This document shows positions 23,661 through 36,487 of a stretch of DNA of 64,000 bases, piece after piece. The number at the start of each line of letters is the position of its first letter. Position 1 is the first letter of the stretch. The DNA comes from Thamnaconus septentrionalis (Eukaryota; Chordata; Actinopteri; Tetraodontiformes; Monacanthidae). Position numbers and translations under genes: made by a program. Below the pieces are notes generated by a model that saw only the letters and a list, made by a program, of their open reading frames with translations, did no database searches and was not told the origin of the DNA. Where the stretch lies: assembly GCA_009823395.1 (NCBI GenBank), contig CM020510.1, positions 17,402,273 to 17,466,272 of the forward strand, in the 5' to 3' direction.

Positions 23661-26594
23661 ATAACTTACCACTCACCCCACTCAAAATTAGCATTGCAAC
23701 ATCCTTTGCACAACTAGCTTTATTGGGCCAACACCTCTATTGTTATGACAGAGGAAATGGTGCTTTCACTATCACTAAGTAAATATCACGCTCTACAATT
23801 TAGTAATATACATATATATTCCTGTATATACCCACTGTAAACACCGGAGAGGCAAAGGCACCAAGACAAGCTTTTTTGAGTTTAAAATTGATACAAATGT
23901 GTACAGTGCCCTTGCACAGTGACTCTTTAAAATGGGATTTTTGCTGGGAAACTCTAGCATAAGGACCAAGAGGAGGGAAGATGACTCACTTCCAGATATG
24001 ACTTTTCTGTTTGTACCGGGGGACACAGCTGCAGTCTGAAAGGCATTCATATTGCTTATTGGCATTCCACTTGCTTCTCACTATTCCACTTGCATCACAT
24101 CCACTTTTGTTGTTGTTTTCTTTAGTGATACTGCAGGAAGCAAAACTTTCAAAATAAGCTATGCTTTATTCTACTTTTTTCAAAAGTTTCTTGGGAAGAG
24201 AGTGTTATGCATGTTTAGATAGTTACAGAATGGGCGTATGATAAGTATTTCTGCAGCATCAAGGGCCAACATTTTATCATGTAGTATGCAGAAAACAGTG
24301 TGTGACAGGTGAGCTTTGGTCAGTAAAATAATTGCTCAACCCAAATAGTTACTTGAAGAGAGCCAAGTGACACCAGCAGCGACTCAGACAGCAGCGACTC
24401 CGACAGATGACAGTTAGATCCGCACTTTTGAATAAAAGAAAACCGGTTAGGTTATCATTCCATCCTCACAATTAAGCACATGTTGGCGGCTCACCTGATA
24501 CACAGCTGTTCGGTGTGATCCACTGGACCCAGGGCTGGATCAAGAATTCAGAGGCCCCTGGGCCAGACTCTTGGAGAGGCCCCCCCAACATACGCGCACG
24601 CACACACACAGACACAGCTGTTCTCTGGAAGCTGAACTACAAAGCTGGTACCACACACATACACACTTATACATGCATCAACGCATCAAATGGCTTATGG
24701 TGCACAAGTGTGGCCTTATATGTTGGAAACCCGTGTATGTCCACAGGATTCACACTGACTGGCGACATCTCATTTGAATATTTTTAGATAAATTCGTCAC
24801 AAGACTCTCGGAACGTGATGGTGCTTTTCACCTTTACGCCGGTAGAATACATGTGCGTTCGTGTGGTGTCGAAATAATCGGAAAAACCACTTTCCGACTG
24901 GGTCATATTTCGAGGCTGATCTGATCTGTTTCCTCTGCTCCCTGCTGTCTCACACCTGATTTACTTGTTTGGAAAATTAAAGAAAATACTAGTACTCATG
25001 TTTTCCCACATTACAACGTCAGAGCACAAGAACGCAACGAAGATAGAAGAACGCCTTGCCAAGAAGAAGTCGGATTTTCCCACACCACATGAACGCAGTA
25101 TAGGTGACAAAAAAGAAAGCTAACTGCCGAAGGCTGGAGGCCCCTGAGAGCTCGAGGCCACCGGGCCACCGGGCTGCGGCCCAGATGAACCGGTTCATGC
25201 GAGTATGTGGTCCAGTCTGGACTCACTCACATTCAGGAGAGAGCATCAGAAAATTTCCCATATGTTTGTTTGCTGTTACCAGCTGTTAATCAGCCTCGCC
25301 TCCACTTCCTCCTCCTCCTCCTGCTCTGTCTTCGATCAGCAACTTATCTCTGTACGTTAGACAAGCCCTCTCACTGTCGAGACAAAAACCCACTTTTGTC
25401 TCTAGGCTTTTGAGCCAGCATCAAACCGCATTTGTTTTATTGCTTTTATTATGTTTTTATGTGCAGGGCTTTGTGTCAGTTGTGTTTGTATTTAAAGTGC
25501 TTTATAAATAAAGTTAAGTTGAGTTGAGTTGAGTATAAATAATAATGATCAAAATAAAAGCTTGCACGTTGAATATTTCAACATCGATCGTTTTCCTTCT
25601 TTGAAGGACATTTTTTGTCTCTGTCCGGCCGCGTAAGGCTGATTTCGTGATTAGTGCGTCAAAGATGCGTCAACGTTTATTCTGTTAATTGACTCGTTGG
25701 ATCACGCCCCAACATAGCGGCAGCCGGGGGCTAATTTAGATACAGACACGAACAAAGCATGACGTGCAACACCAACAGAACATTAACCATTCACCAACAC
25801 ACATGCAAACATGCATGCAGTTTAAGCACAGCAATTAACACAACTCCCCGACATAATCCCCCCATAATCAACCCCATCCAGCTCTCCACAGCCGCCACAA
25901 TATTACAGTACAGCATAAATGCACAAGAGAGACAGAGAGAGAAAGAGAAAAAAAGTAGATTATAAATAAAATTCAAAAGACTACAAAGGTAAAACCGATG
26001 AAACCCAGCGAATAAATATTTCAATTCATAGGAAATTTAAATACAAACAGTCAGTGAACAACCCCCCTTTCCCCTTATGAAAAAAAATGCCAGGGCTGTT
26101 TTTTGGTGTCAGTACACCCCTGCTAGACAGTCCCTGGCCTGATATTCAGCTGATGTTTTCCTTTTGCCTAAAATAGGCAGACCTTGGGTGCAGGTTTCGT
26201 ATCTAATGTTTTTAACGCTCCAAAGTCTCCCTCCCTCCTCACCCACGAGCCCTTTACACACACCCAGGTCCAACGCCTGAGCATACCCCGCTGCAGAAGA
26301 AGTCATTATCAAGAGCAACAGGCGACCGCGATCATACACACACTCAGGAGCAGGCTGTTGCAGGCATGACACAATACTGTACTTGTGCTCCGGGTATGAT
26401 AATTGCTTCCTCGCCCTTCGCTCAAGATTTAAGAGTGACTTTGATTTATAGACACATCCTGTGCCATTTTAATGATGAAACTTTTTTATTTATTTATTTA
26501 TTTATTTCCCCTTTCTTTCTTTGCTTCTCCTCCACAGTTTCCTTGGTGATTTCGTTCCTGATACTTACTGGTATGTAAACTCTACCGCTGCTAT
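23661..26594. other. Gene-free stretch with old repeat traces
   Basis: No recognisable exon. Segments at about 24530-24590 and 25125-25170 share 'gaggcccctg' phrases and look like two ends of one old repeat. About 25430-25540, ending in 'aaagtgctttataaataaag' and (AGTTG)n, resembles a LINE/SINE 3' end. The remaining open frames are short and without domains. Confidence 0.45.
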
Positions 26595-26599
26595 TTCAT

Positions 26600-26960
26600 G
26601 AATGTGTTTTATTAGTCCATCCATCCATCCATCCATCTACCGCCGCATAATCCGGAGTCGGGTCGCGGGGGCAACAGCTTCAGCAGAGGCAGTCAGAATT
26701 CCCTGGCAACAGCTGACTCCTCTCGATGCGGAGGAGCAGCGAGCTCCTCCAGGGTGGCTGAGCTACTCACCTCGTCCGGTAAATCGAGAGCTTCGCCTTT
26801 CGGCTTTAGCTCCTACTTCACCACGACAGACCGGTGTAGCGATCGCATCACTGCAGGCGCCGCACTGATCCGCCTGTCGATCTCGCGCAACATCTTTCCC
26901 TCACAGTGGCGCCACCAGGGCCAGTATAGGTTGCAGTGGGGTACTGACCCTACGACAGTG
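26600..26960 (-). mobile_element. LINE 3' coding fragment (copy 1)
   Basis: The minus strand encodes 'REIDRRI' then 'VMRSLHRSVVVK', followed after a frame break by a decayed C-terminal region, ending at the GGAT repeats at 26616-26638. These phrases are typical of the last part of a fish LINE reverse transcriptase. The piece is truncated and broken; the equivalent in the second 5-kb copy is at about 31607-31960. Confidence 0.75.
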
Positions 26961-27699
26961 CATTTCATCCCAAATGCGCAGCCAGCCAGGCAAGCCGCTT
27001 TTGATCTTCCCTCCCTCACAGCATCCCCGCCACAAAATGTAAACGACCTCAAATGGAGTTAAGAGAGAAGACAGAGAAGACGCGCTGAGACGCGTCAAAA
27101 CGCGTCAAACAACCCGGCAAGGGACCCGGCAAGGGACCCGGGTTGAAATCGGCTCTAATCGGAGCGCTCCCATCGGCTCGGCTCCCTCTGCTCCGATCGG
27201 CGCCGAACCCCAGTAAGTCAAAATAAAAGTTATAAAGTCAATATATTCTTTAATAAAAGAAGAGGGGGAAGTATGCGTCGTAACGTGTGCTTTTTGAGTG
27301 CTAAATAGTGCTGCTACAGCACCTGTTACAGCAGCTTTTTGACGGGTTTTTGACATGTATTGAGTTTCATTTGTCTGAATAGAAATACCTCCAGGCTATT
27401 ATTACAGCTATAATTGATAATTACTATTGAGAGGGACTAAATATCATTATTATTATTATTACCACTATCATTATTATTATTATTTTAATGTCAGAATAAC
27501 TGATTTTGCCTCTGGTTTATCATAGATATCTCCCAGTGAAGAGCAGAGCAGTCTGTGCACATTAGATGATTAGTAACATTAAATATAACACAATATACCA
27601 AAGTATATCAGTAGGCATTTCCTTAAGTCTTTCTAGTTTTCTACTGGCTGGTTTACTACAACAGTATAATGATATCCTGAAATGATGGTTTTTAGTTTG

Positions 27700-27860
27700 G
27701 GTGTCCCACCCCAAGATTTTAAGTGTCCCCATCTGGCCACCCCTATGAAACATTTCCAGAGGCGCCACTGTTCCCTCACTCGTGACACACACCCCGAGAT
27801 ACTTGAACTCATCCACCTGAGGCAGGGTCTGTCCACCGACCCTGTTTTTTTGTTTTTTTT
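27700..27860 (-). mobile_element. LINE coding remnant (copy 1)
   Basis: On the minus strand a 'VDRPCLRW' stretch and 'MDEFKYLGVCVTSEG' correspond to the region just before the piece at 26.6-26.96 kb in the intact LINE protein. The two are separated by about 700 bases of unrelated AT-rich sequence, so the element has been split by an insertion or rearrangement. The second copy is at about 32690-32850. Confidence 0.65.
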
Positions 27861-28309
27861 TCTTGCACTGTCACGTTTTAGCAGCCTACACCTTTCGTAG
27901 ATATTAATCTGCAGCGGAGAGTTTTGTCCTCTGTGGGAACGTTGAGTGGTCTCCGTCTGTCGATGCCGGTGGCCCAAAGTACAAAAAATCTGAGGGTGCA
28001 TTCCGAATATTCTTTCCTTCTTCCTTCCTTCCGTTGCTTTTCTGCCAATCGGCTTTTCTCCTGTTTTTCTTTTCATGGTGCTTTTATGTGTAAACATCAC
28101 AGGGAGGTTTGAGGTTTACAGCTTCTTCTCCAAGTATGATTCTGACTTTAAAAACAAACATTTCAATACTACATGTCCAGATTTCCATGACAAAGTAGTT
28201 TACCTATTTGCAAACGTGGTTCATGCAGAAAATGTAGAAAAAGGACAGGACACTTTTTTTTTTTCTTTCTAGACTTGTAGACAACACCTAAAACATTTAA
28301 CAACTTTCG

Positions 28310-29570
28310 ATTTCAGAATCAGGTTTATTGACCAAGTTTGTGCATGTCAAACAGGGAATTTGAAAAAGACAGTAAACAAAAGTAAACTTCTTTTATTGAT
28401 ATGGCACATTTCATACGGAGAGAAGCTCAAATTGCCTCACAACAAAAAAAGAAAAGATAAACAACAGAGAGAAAAAAAATACGGAAATTAAAACAAAAAC
28501 CCTCCCATGCCCACAAATACAGAGACACACAAACACCTACACATTCACACACCTGAACAGGCACTTAATACAATGGCGGCCGTTATTGTGGACTAGGGAT
28601 GCGCGAGGAATGTGTTGCAAAATGTAGAAAGCACCTCCCTGATGTGGTGTGAGTGGTCAGATCACAATCTGCAGTCGGGCTGTTCCCACGTGGTCCTTTC
28701 ACGTGATTTCTGATGAATCGGATCACAAAAACCACTTGAAGTGACCACGTGGGAAGAGGGCCACAGACACTCACATACACCCATATACGTACACAGGCTC
28801 ACACACTGACACTTTCAAACAGACTATTGCTGAGGAGACATGGTACAAGTATACATTAATATATACAACATATACCTAAATATAAAAAATATATACACAA
28901 GTCTACATATATACTATAACAGGAAAAAGAAAACAAGAAACAGGTGCAGCAGTACGAGGTAGAGCATGGTCGTTGATGGTGAACAGGATGTGATTGGTTA
29001 TTGCACAATGATTACTCTGTGTCTCTGTTAATGATGAGAGTTCATTAGAGCAACAGCCTGTGGAAAGAAACTGTCTCTTCGTCTGGTGGTTTTTGGCATT
29101 TAACGCCGCAGTATCCCGTAGCAGAACTACCGGGATTTTTATCCTGACTGCCCACCAGAGAAACGAAAGCCTTGGATAAAAACGGCAAAATGGTTTCAAG
29201 TCGGGATTTATTAGCGTGATAGATGGAACATCCCCATTTTGCTTCACAGTGCCCGAAACTGTCGCCGCCACGGCCGCTGGTTTAACCGACCCGTCACCGT
29301 ATTTTCCGTGCGTTTTACGCACGCGAAATCCCCTCCGTCTCTCTTGTGCGTCAAAAGAAAATCGTCGGCCAGCGCTGCTGCCTCCGCCGCTGTAGACACC
29401 TTGTCTTGAAAAAAGAAACAGTGACGTCTATGCAGTAAAACCTGTTCAGCTGCTTTGCTAGCCAGAGCTTTCCTGATCTCTCTCGTCAGTGTGTTCCTGG
29501 CCTGCTTGAATAGTGCACGGTCTCCACTCCTGGCTCTCTCCTTGGCTTTACGCAGCTTCCTGACGTTCAG
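28310..29570 (-). mobile_element. Second LINE, 3' tail and linker pieces (copy 1)
   Basis: Near 28312-28365 the minus strand reads like an L2-type terminus ('ggtcaataaacctgattctg'). At 29450-29570 the minus strand encodes a basic linker with 'ERARSGDRALFKQARNTLT', typical of the region between endonuclease and reverse transcriptase in fish LINEs. The reverse transcriptase itself is not recognisable between them. The BEL/Pao fragment starts directly at the upstream side of the linker. Confidence 0.6.
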
Positions 29571-31496
29571 TGTACCGCTGTGTGTTATCTGTTCTGCCGG
29601 TGCAAGTCAAATCTGCAAAGGGTGGCCAGATAATAGAGACCTACGCGTTCTTGGATCCAGGCAGCTCAGCCACTTTCTGCTCAGAGCGATTAATGCAACA
29701 ACTTCTTCTCAACGGAAGACGAACCCACTTCCTTCTACACACAATGGGACAAGAAAGAGTGGTGCCAGCATATTCACTCTTTGGTTTAGAAGTGTCCGGT
29801 ATTAACGATAATGTGTTTTATGAACTTCCAGAAACCCTCACACAGAAAAACATGCCTGTAAGCGCTGATCATATTGTGACAAGAGGAGACTTGACAAGGT
29901 GGCCACATCTGTCAAAGTTAGAGATGCCAGAAATAAAGGCTGGTGTTGACCTGCTGATTGGAAGCAATGCGCCCAAGCTACTGGAGCCATGGGAGGTCAT
30001 TAACAGCAGCAGGAATGGCCCTTATGCTGTGAGAACAGTCCTGGGATGGGTCATTAATGGCCCTGTGCATGAAGGGGAGTCCGGTCCCGGCACAGAGTGT
30101 ACGTCAGCCCTGGTCAACCGAATTTCTGTGCGCAAGTTGGAGGAGATGCTGATTAACCAGTACAACCATGACTTCAACGAGAGGCCCACAGACGAGATGG
30201 AGTTGTCGAGGGAGGACAGGAAGTTCATGGAGATCATGGAAAGGTCGGCAACACTTAAGGACAACCATTACCAACTCAAACTTCCTCTAAAAAAGGACAT
30301 GCATATGCCCAACATCTTCTCTGTAGCAATACAAAGACTGGACAGTTTAAAACGGAGGTTTATGAAAGATGAACACTTTTTCAAGGAGTACAGTAGCAGC
30401 ATGGAAGAGATGGTGAACAAAGGTTATGCAGAAGCAGTACCGACATCTCATGTAAAAGGTTGCAGTGGCAAGGTTTGGTATATTCCTCACCATGGTGTCT
30501 ACCATCCCAGAAAGAAAACTCAGCGGGTTGTGTTTGACTGCACTGCAACATTCAGGGGAGTGTCACTAAATCAGCAACTCTTGCAGGGCCCTAGCCTCAA
30601 CAGCACATTGCTTGGAGTCCTCCTGAGGTTTAGGCAGCAACCTGTGGCATTTATGGGAGATGTGCAAGCCATGTATCACCAAGTCAGGGTCCCAGAAGAA
30701 GGCAAAGACTTCCTGCGGTTCCTGTGGTGGCCCAATGGGGACCTCAACCAGGGTGTGTCAGAGTTCGCATGACTGTCCATCTGTTTGGTGCTGTCTCATC
30801 TCCCAGCTGTGCCATCTATGCGCTGAGGAAAGCTGCTGAAGACAACCAGGCCAACTGTCCGAGAGAGGTCATCCAGACAGTAAGGAAGAATTTCTATGTG
30901 GACGACTGCCTAAAGAGTGTGGCATCTGAGGAAGAGGTCATGCACTAGGCGTGAAATGTTGTCTGTCTCTAGTTCAGTGTATGATCCGTTTCGGCTTTCT
31001 TGCACCCGTGTTGTTGCCTGCTAAGATCATCCTGCAAGAGTTGTGCAGGAGAAACGTTAGATGGGATGATGTCATACCTCGGGACCTCTTGCATCAGTGG
31101 ACGACGTGGCTAGAGGAGTTAGAAACGCTACCCAGGTTCCAGATCAGCAGATGAATCAGGCCCAAGGGTTTTGGAGACATCGTCCGGGCCCAGCTTCAGC
31201 ATTTCTCAGATGCTAGTGAGGTAGGGTATGGGGCAGTCATGTACCTTAGGATGCAGAACAGCCAGGATGACATCCATGTTGTGTTCCTAATGGGCAAGGC
31301 CAGAGTAACGCCTTTAAAGTCTGTCACCATTCCCCGCCTAGAGCTGACTGCCGCAGTCCTTGCTGTTCGTGTAGATTTGATGCTGAAAGCGGAGCTTCAG
31401 ATTCCTTTTCAGCACTCTGTTTTTTGGACGGATAGCACCTCGGTGCTCAAATACGTGAAGAACGAGGACAAGCGTTTTCACCAGGGCTTGTTGTAG
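29570..31496 (+). mobile_element. BEL/Pao retrotransposon fragment, frame-broken (copy 1)
   Basis: In order: an aspartic-protease-like segment with 'FLDPGSSATFC' (about residues 27-37 of the 400-residue frame), a linker, the reverse transcriptase with 'VVFDCTATFRGVSLN' and '[11 protein letters not shown]', and after a frameshift the YVDD catalytic box in '[11 protein letters not shown]' (about 30890-30920). Further broken pieces to 31496 give the 'IPRLELTAAV' and 'VFWTDSTSVLKYV' blocks of the Pao-type post-RT/RNase H region. A base is missing near 30765 relative to the second copy, so the frame stops at 30772. No LTRs, gag or integrase are seen. It is a dead internal fragment. Confidence 0.9.
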
Positions 31497-31606
31497 ATGT
31501 AAGTGCAGAAGGTCTTAGTCTGTGTACACATGTCCTCACATAAGCTAATGTATGATGTCACATTGTCAGTGAGTTCATGCATCAGATGAACCGGTGTCAT
31601 GTTCAT

Positions 31607-31960
31607 GAATGTGTTTTATTAGTCCATCCATCCATCCATCTACCGCCGCATAATCCGGAGTCGGGTCGCGGGGGCAACAGCTTCAGCAGAGGCAGTCAGA
31701 ATTCCCTGGCAACAGCTGACTCCTCTCGATGCGGAGGAGCAGCGAGCTCCTCCAGGGTGGCTGAGCTACTCACCTCGTCCGGTAAATCGAGAGCTTCGCC
31801 TTTCGGCTTTAGCTCCTTCTTCACCACGACAGACCGGTGTAGCGATCGCATCACTGCAGGCGCCGCACTGATCCGCCTGTCGATCTCGCGCAACATCTTT
31901 CCCTCACAGTGGCGCCACCAGGGCCAGTATAGGTTGCAGTGGGGTACTGACCCACGACAG
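31607..31960 (-). mobile_element. LINE 3' coding fragment (copy 2)
   Basis: The duplicate of the fragment at 26600-26960. Here the minus-strand frame runs further through 'VMRSLHRSVVVKKELKPKGE' and on to 'LEELAAPPHREES', because indels present in copy 1 are absent. Still truncated and non-functional. Confidence 0.75.
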
Positions 31961-32689
31961 TGCATTTCATCCCAAATGCGCAGCCAGCCAGGCAAGCCGC
32001 TTTTGATCTTCCCTCCTCACAGCATCCCCGCCACAAAATGTAAATGACCTCAAATGGAGTTAAGAGAAGACAGAGAAGACGCGCGAGACGCGTCCAAACG
32101 CGCCAAACAACCCGGCAAGGGACCCGGCAAGGGACCGGGTTGAAATCGGCTCTAATCGAGCGCTCCCATCGGCTCGGCTCCCTCTGCTCCGATCGGCGCC
32201 GAACCCCAGTAAGTCAAAATAAAAGTTATAAAGTCAATATATTCTTTAATAAAAGAAGAGGGGAAGTATGCGTCGTAACGTGTGCTTTTGAGTGCTAAAT
32301 AGTGCTGCTACAGCACCTGTTACAGCAGCTTTTTTGACGGGTTTTGACATGTATTGAGTTTCATTTGTCTGAATAGAAATACCTCCAGGCTATTATTACA
32401 GCTATAATTGATAATTACTATTGAGAGGGACTAAATATCATTATTATTATTATTACCACTATCATTATTATTATTATTTTAATGTCAGAATAACTGATTT
32501 TGCCTCTGGTTTATCATAGATATCTCCCAGTGAAGAGCAGAGCAGTCTGTGCACATTAGATGATTAGTAACATTAAATATAACACAATATACCAAAGTAT
32601 ATCAGTAGGCATTTCCTTAAGTCTTTCTAGTTTTCTACTGGCTGGTTTACTACAACAGTATAATGATATCCTGAAATGATGGTTTTTAG

Positions 32690-32850
32690 TTTGGGTGTCC
32701 CACCCCAAGATTTTAAGTGTCCCCATCTGGCCACCCCTATGAAACATTTCCAGAGGCGCCACTGTTCCTCACTCGTGACACACACCCGAGATACTTGAAC
32801 TCATCCACCTGAGGCAGGGTCTGTCCACCGACCCGTTTTTTTTGTTTTTT
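32690..32850 (-). mobile_element. LINE coding remnant (copy 2)
   Basis: The duplicate of the remnant at 27700-27860, with 'VDRPCLRWMSSSIS' and the same 'VAPLEMFHRGGQMG' downstream frame. Small homopolymer indels shift the frames relative to copy 1. Confidence 0.65.
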
Positions 32851-33299
32851 CTTGCACTGTCACGTTTTAGCAGCCTACACCTTTCGTGAGATATTAATCT
32901 GCAGCGGAGAGTTTTGTCCTCTGTGGGAACGTTGAGTGGTCTCCGTCTGTCGATGCCGGTGGCCCAAAGTACAAAAAATCTGAGGGTGCATTCCGAATAT
33001 TCTTTCCTTCTTCCTTCCTTCCGTTGCTTTTCTGCCAATCGGCTTTTCTCCTGTTTTTCTTTTCATGGTGCTTTTATGTGTAAACATCACAGGGAGGTTT
33101 GAGGTTTACAGCTTCTTCTCCAAGTATGATTCTGACTTTAAAAACAAACATTTCAATACTACATGTCCAGATTTCCATGACAAAGTAGTTTACCTATTTG
33201 CAAACGTGGTTCATGCAGAAAATGTAGAAAAAGGACAGGACGCTTTTTTTTTTTCTTTCTAGACTTGTAGACAACACCTAAAACATTTAACAACTTTCG

Positions 33300-34560
33300 A
33301 TTTCAGAATCAGGTTTATTGACCAAGTTTGTGCATGTCAAACAGGGAATTTGAAAAAGACAGTAAACAAAAGTAAACTTCTTTTATTGATATGGCACATT
33401 TCATACGGAGAGAAGCTCAAATTGCCTCACAACAAAAAAAGAAAAGATAAACAACAGAGAGAAAAAAAATACACGGAAATTAAAACAAAAACCCTCCCAT
33501 GCCCACAAATACAGAGACACACAAACACCTACACATTCACACACCTGAACAGGCACTTAATACAATGGCGGCCGTTATTGTGGACTAGGGATGCGCGAGG
33601 AATGTGTTGCGAAATGTAGAAAGCACCTCCCTGATGTGGTGTGAGTGGTCAGATCACAATCTGCAGTCGGGCTGTTCCCACGTGGTCCTTTCACGTGATT
33701 TCTGATGAATCGGATCACAAAAACCACTGGAAGTGACCACGTGGGAAGAGGGCCACAGACACTCACATACACCCATATACGTACACAGGCTCACACACTG
33801 ACACTTTCAAACAGACTATTGCTGAGGAGACATGGTACAAGTATACATTAATATATACAACATATACCTAAATATAAAAAATATATACACAAGTCTACAT
33901 ATATACTATAACAGGAAAAAGAAAACAAGAAACAGGTGCAGCAGTACGAGGTAGAGCATGGTCGTTGATGGTGAACAGGATGTGATTGGTTATTGCACAA
34001 TGATTACTCTGTGTCTCTGTTAATGATGAGAGTTCATTAGAGCAACAGCCTGTGGAAAGAAACTGTCTCTTCGTCTGGTGGTTTTGGCGTACGAACGCCG
34101 CAGTATCCCGTAGCAGAACTACCGGGATTTTTATCCTGACTGCCCACCAGAGAAATGAAAGCCTTGGATAAAAACGGCAAAATGGTTTCAAGTCGGGATT
34201 TATTAGCGTGATAGATGGAACATCCCCATTTTGCTTCACAGTGTTCCGAAACTGTCGCCGCCACACGCCGCTGGTTTAACCGACCCGTCACCGTATTTTC
34301 CGGCGTTTACGCACGCGAAATCCCTCCGCCTCTCTTGTGCGTCAAAAGAAAATCGTCGGCCAGCGCTGCTGCCTCCGCCGCTGTAGACACCTTGTCTTGA
34401 AAAAAGAAACAGTGACGTCTATGCAGTAAAACCTGTTCAGCTGCTTTGCTAGCCAGAGCTTTCCTGATCTCTCTCGTCAGTGTGTTCCTGGCCTGCTTGA
34501 ATAGTGCACGGTCTCCACTCCTGGCTCTCTCCTTGGCTTTACGCAGCTTCCTGACGTTCA
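33300..34560 (-). mobile_element. Second LINE, 3' tail and linker pieces (copy 2)
   Basis: The duplicate of 28310-29570. The linker coding piece at 34440-34560 and the matching continuation at 36470-36590 ('SYISLCEDMCTQTKTFCT') belong together in an intact LINE protein, so the BEL/Pao fragment sits exactly between two parts of this LINE. Confidence 0.6.
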
Positions 34561-36487
34561 GTGTACCGCTGTGTGTTATCTGTTCTGCCGGTGCAAGTCA
34601 AATCTGCAAAGGGTGGCCAGATAATAGAGACCTACGCGTTCTTGGATCCAGGCAGCTCAGCCACTTTCTGCTCAGAGCGATTAATGCAACAACTTCTTCT
34701 CAACGGAAGACGAACCCACTTCCTTCTACACACAATGGGACAAGAAAGAGTGGTGCCAGCATATTCACTCTTTGGTTTAGAAGTGTCCGGTATTAACGAT
34801 AATGTGTTTTATGAACTTCCAGAAACCCTCACACAGAAAAACATGCCTGTAAGCGCTGATCATATTGTGACAAGAGGAGACTTGACAAGGTGGCCACATC
34901 TGTCAAAGTTAGAGATGCCAGAAATAAAGGCTGGTGTTGACCTGCTGATTGGAAGCAATGCGCCCAAGCTACTGGAGCCATGGGAGGTCATTAACAGCAG
35001 CAGGAATGGCCCTTATGCTGTGAGAACAGTCCTGGGATGGGTCATTAATGGCCCTGTGCATGAAGGGGAGTCCGGTCCCGGCACAGAGTGTACGTCAGCC
35101 CTGGTCAACCGAATTTCTGTGCGCAAGTTGGAGGAGATGCTGATTAACCAGTACAACCATGACTTCAACGAGAGGCCCACAGACGAGATGGAGTTGTCGA
35201 GGGAGGACAGGAAGTTCATGGAGATCATGGAAAGGTCGGCAACACTTAAGGACAACCATTACCAACTCAAACTTCCTCTAAAAAAGGACATGCATATGCC
35301 CAACAACTTCTCTGTGGCAATACAAAGACTGGACAGTTTAAAACGGAGGTTTATGAAAGATGAACACTTTTTCAAGGAATACAGTAGCAGCATGGAAGAG
35401 ATGGTGAACAAAGGTTATGCAGAAGCAGTACCGACATCTCATGTAAAAGGTTGCAGTGGCAAGGTTTGGTATATTCCTCACCATGGTGTCTACCATCCCA
35501 GAAAGAAAACTCAGCGGGTTGTGTTTGACTGCACTGCAACATTCAGGGGAGTGTCACTAAATCAGCAACTCTTGCAGGGCCCTAACCTCAACAGCACATT
35601 GCTTGGAGTCCTCCTGAGGTTTAGGCAGCAACCTGTGGCATTTATGGGAGATGTGCAAGCCATGTATCACCAAGTCAGGGTCCCAGAAGAAGGCAAAGAC
35701 TTCCTGCGGTTCCTGTGGTGGCCCAATGGGGACCTCAACCAGGGTGTGTCAGAGTTCCGCATGACTGTCCATCTGTTTGGTGCTGTCTCATCTCCCAGCT
35801 GTGCCATCTATGCGCTGAGGAAAGCTGCTGAAGACAACCAGGCCAACTGTCCGAGAGAGGTCATCCAGACAGTAAGGAAGAATTTCTATGTGGACGACTG
35901 CCTAAAGAGTGTGGCATCTGAGGAAGAGGTCATGCACTAGGCGTGAAATGTTGTCTGTCTCTAGTTCAGTGTATGATCCGCTCGGCTTTCTTGCACCCGT
36001 GTTGTTGCCTGCTAAGATCATCCTGCAAGAGTTGTGCAGGAGAAACGTTAGATGGGATGATGTCATACCTCGGGACCTCTTGCATCAGTGGACGACGTGG
36101 CTAGAGGAGTTAGAAACGCTACCCAGGTTCCAGATCAGCAGATGAATCAGGCCCAAGGGTTTTGGAGACATCGTCCGGGCCCAGCTTCAGCATTTCTCAG
36201 ATGCTAGTGAGGTAGGGTATGGGGCAGTCATGTACCTTAGGATGCAGAACAGCCAGGATGACATCCATGTTGCGTTCCTAATGGGCAAGGCCAGAGTAAC
36301 GCCTTTAAAGTCTGTCACCATTCCCCGCCTAGAGCTGACTGCCGCAGTCCTTGCTGTTCGTGTAGATTTGATGCTGAAAGCGGAGCTTCAGATTCCTTTT
36401 CAGCACTCTGTTTTTTGGACGGATAGCACCTCGGTGCTCAAATACGTGAAGAACGAGGACAAGCGTTTTCACCAGGGCTTGTTGTAG
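34561..36487 (+). mobile_element. BEL/Pao retrotransposon fragment, protease to reverse transcriptase (copy 2)
   Basis: The better preserved of the two copies: one frame of 459 residues (34561-35940) holds the aspartic-protease-like 'FLDPGSSATFC' segment, the linker, and the reverse transcriptase including '[11 protein letters not shown]' and the catalytic 'YVDD' near the end. A TAG stop at 35938 closes the frame; broken frames follow to 36487 with the 'DPLGFLAPVLLPAKI', 'IPRLELTAAV' and 'VFWTDSTSVLKYV' blocks. Gag, integrase and both LTRs are absent, so it cannot be an intact element. The family is recognised from Pao-type protein motifs. Confidence 0.9.

Larger units (their letters stand above)
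26595..31598. repeat. 5-kb tandem duplication, copy 1
   Basis: This block and 31602-36589 are almost the same sequence throughout, in the same orientation, separated by 3 bases. Both begin 'ttcatgaatgtgttttatta' and end 'cagatgaaccggtgtc'. Differences are mainly single-base indels, often in homopolymers (for example the G-run near 27255 against 32254), plus a few substitutions. Each copy holds reverse-oriented LINE pieces and a BEL/Pao fragment. This may be a recent segmental duplication or a false duplication in the assembly. Confidence 0.95.
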
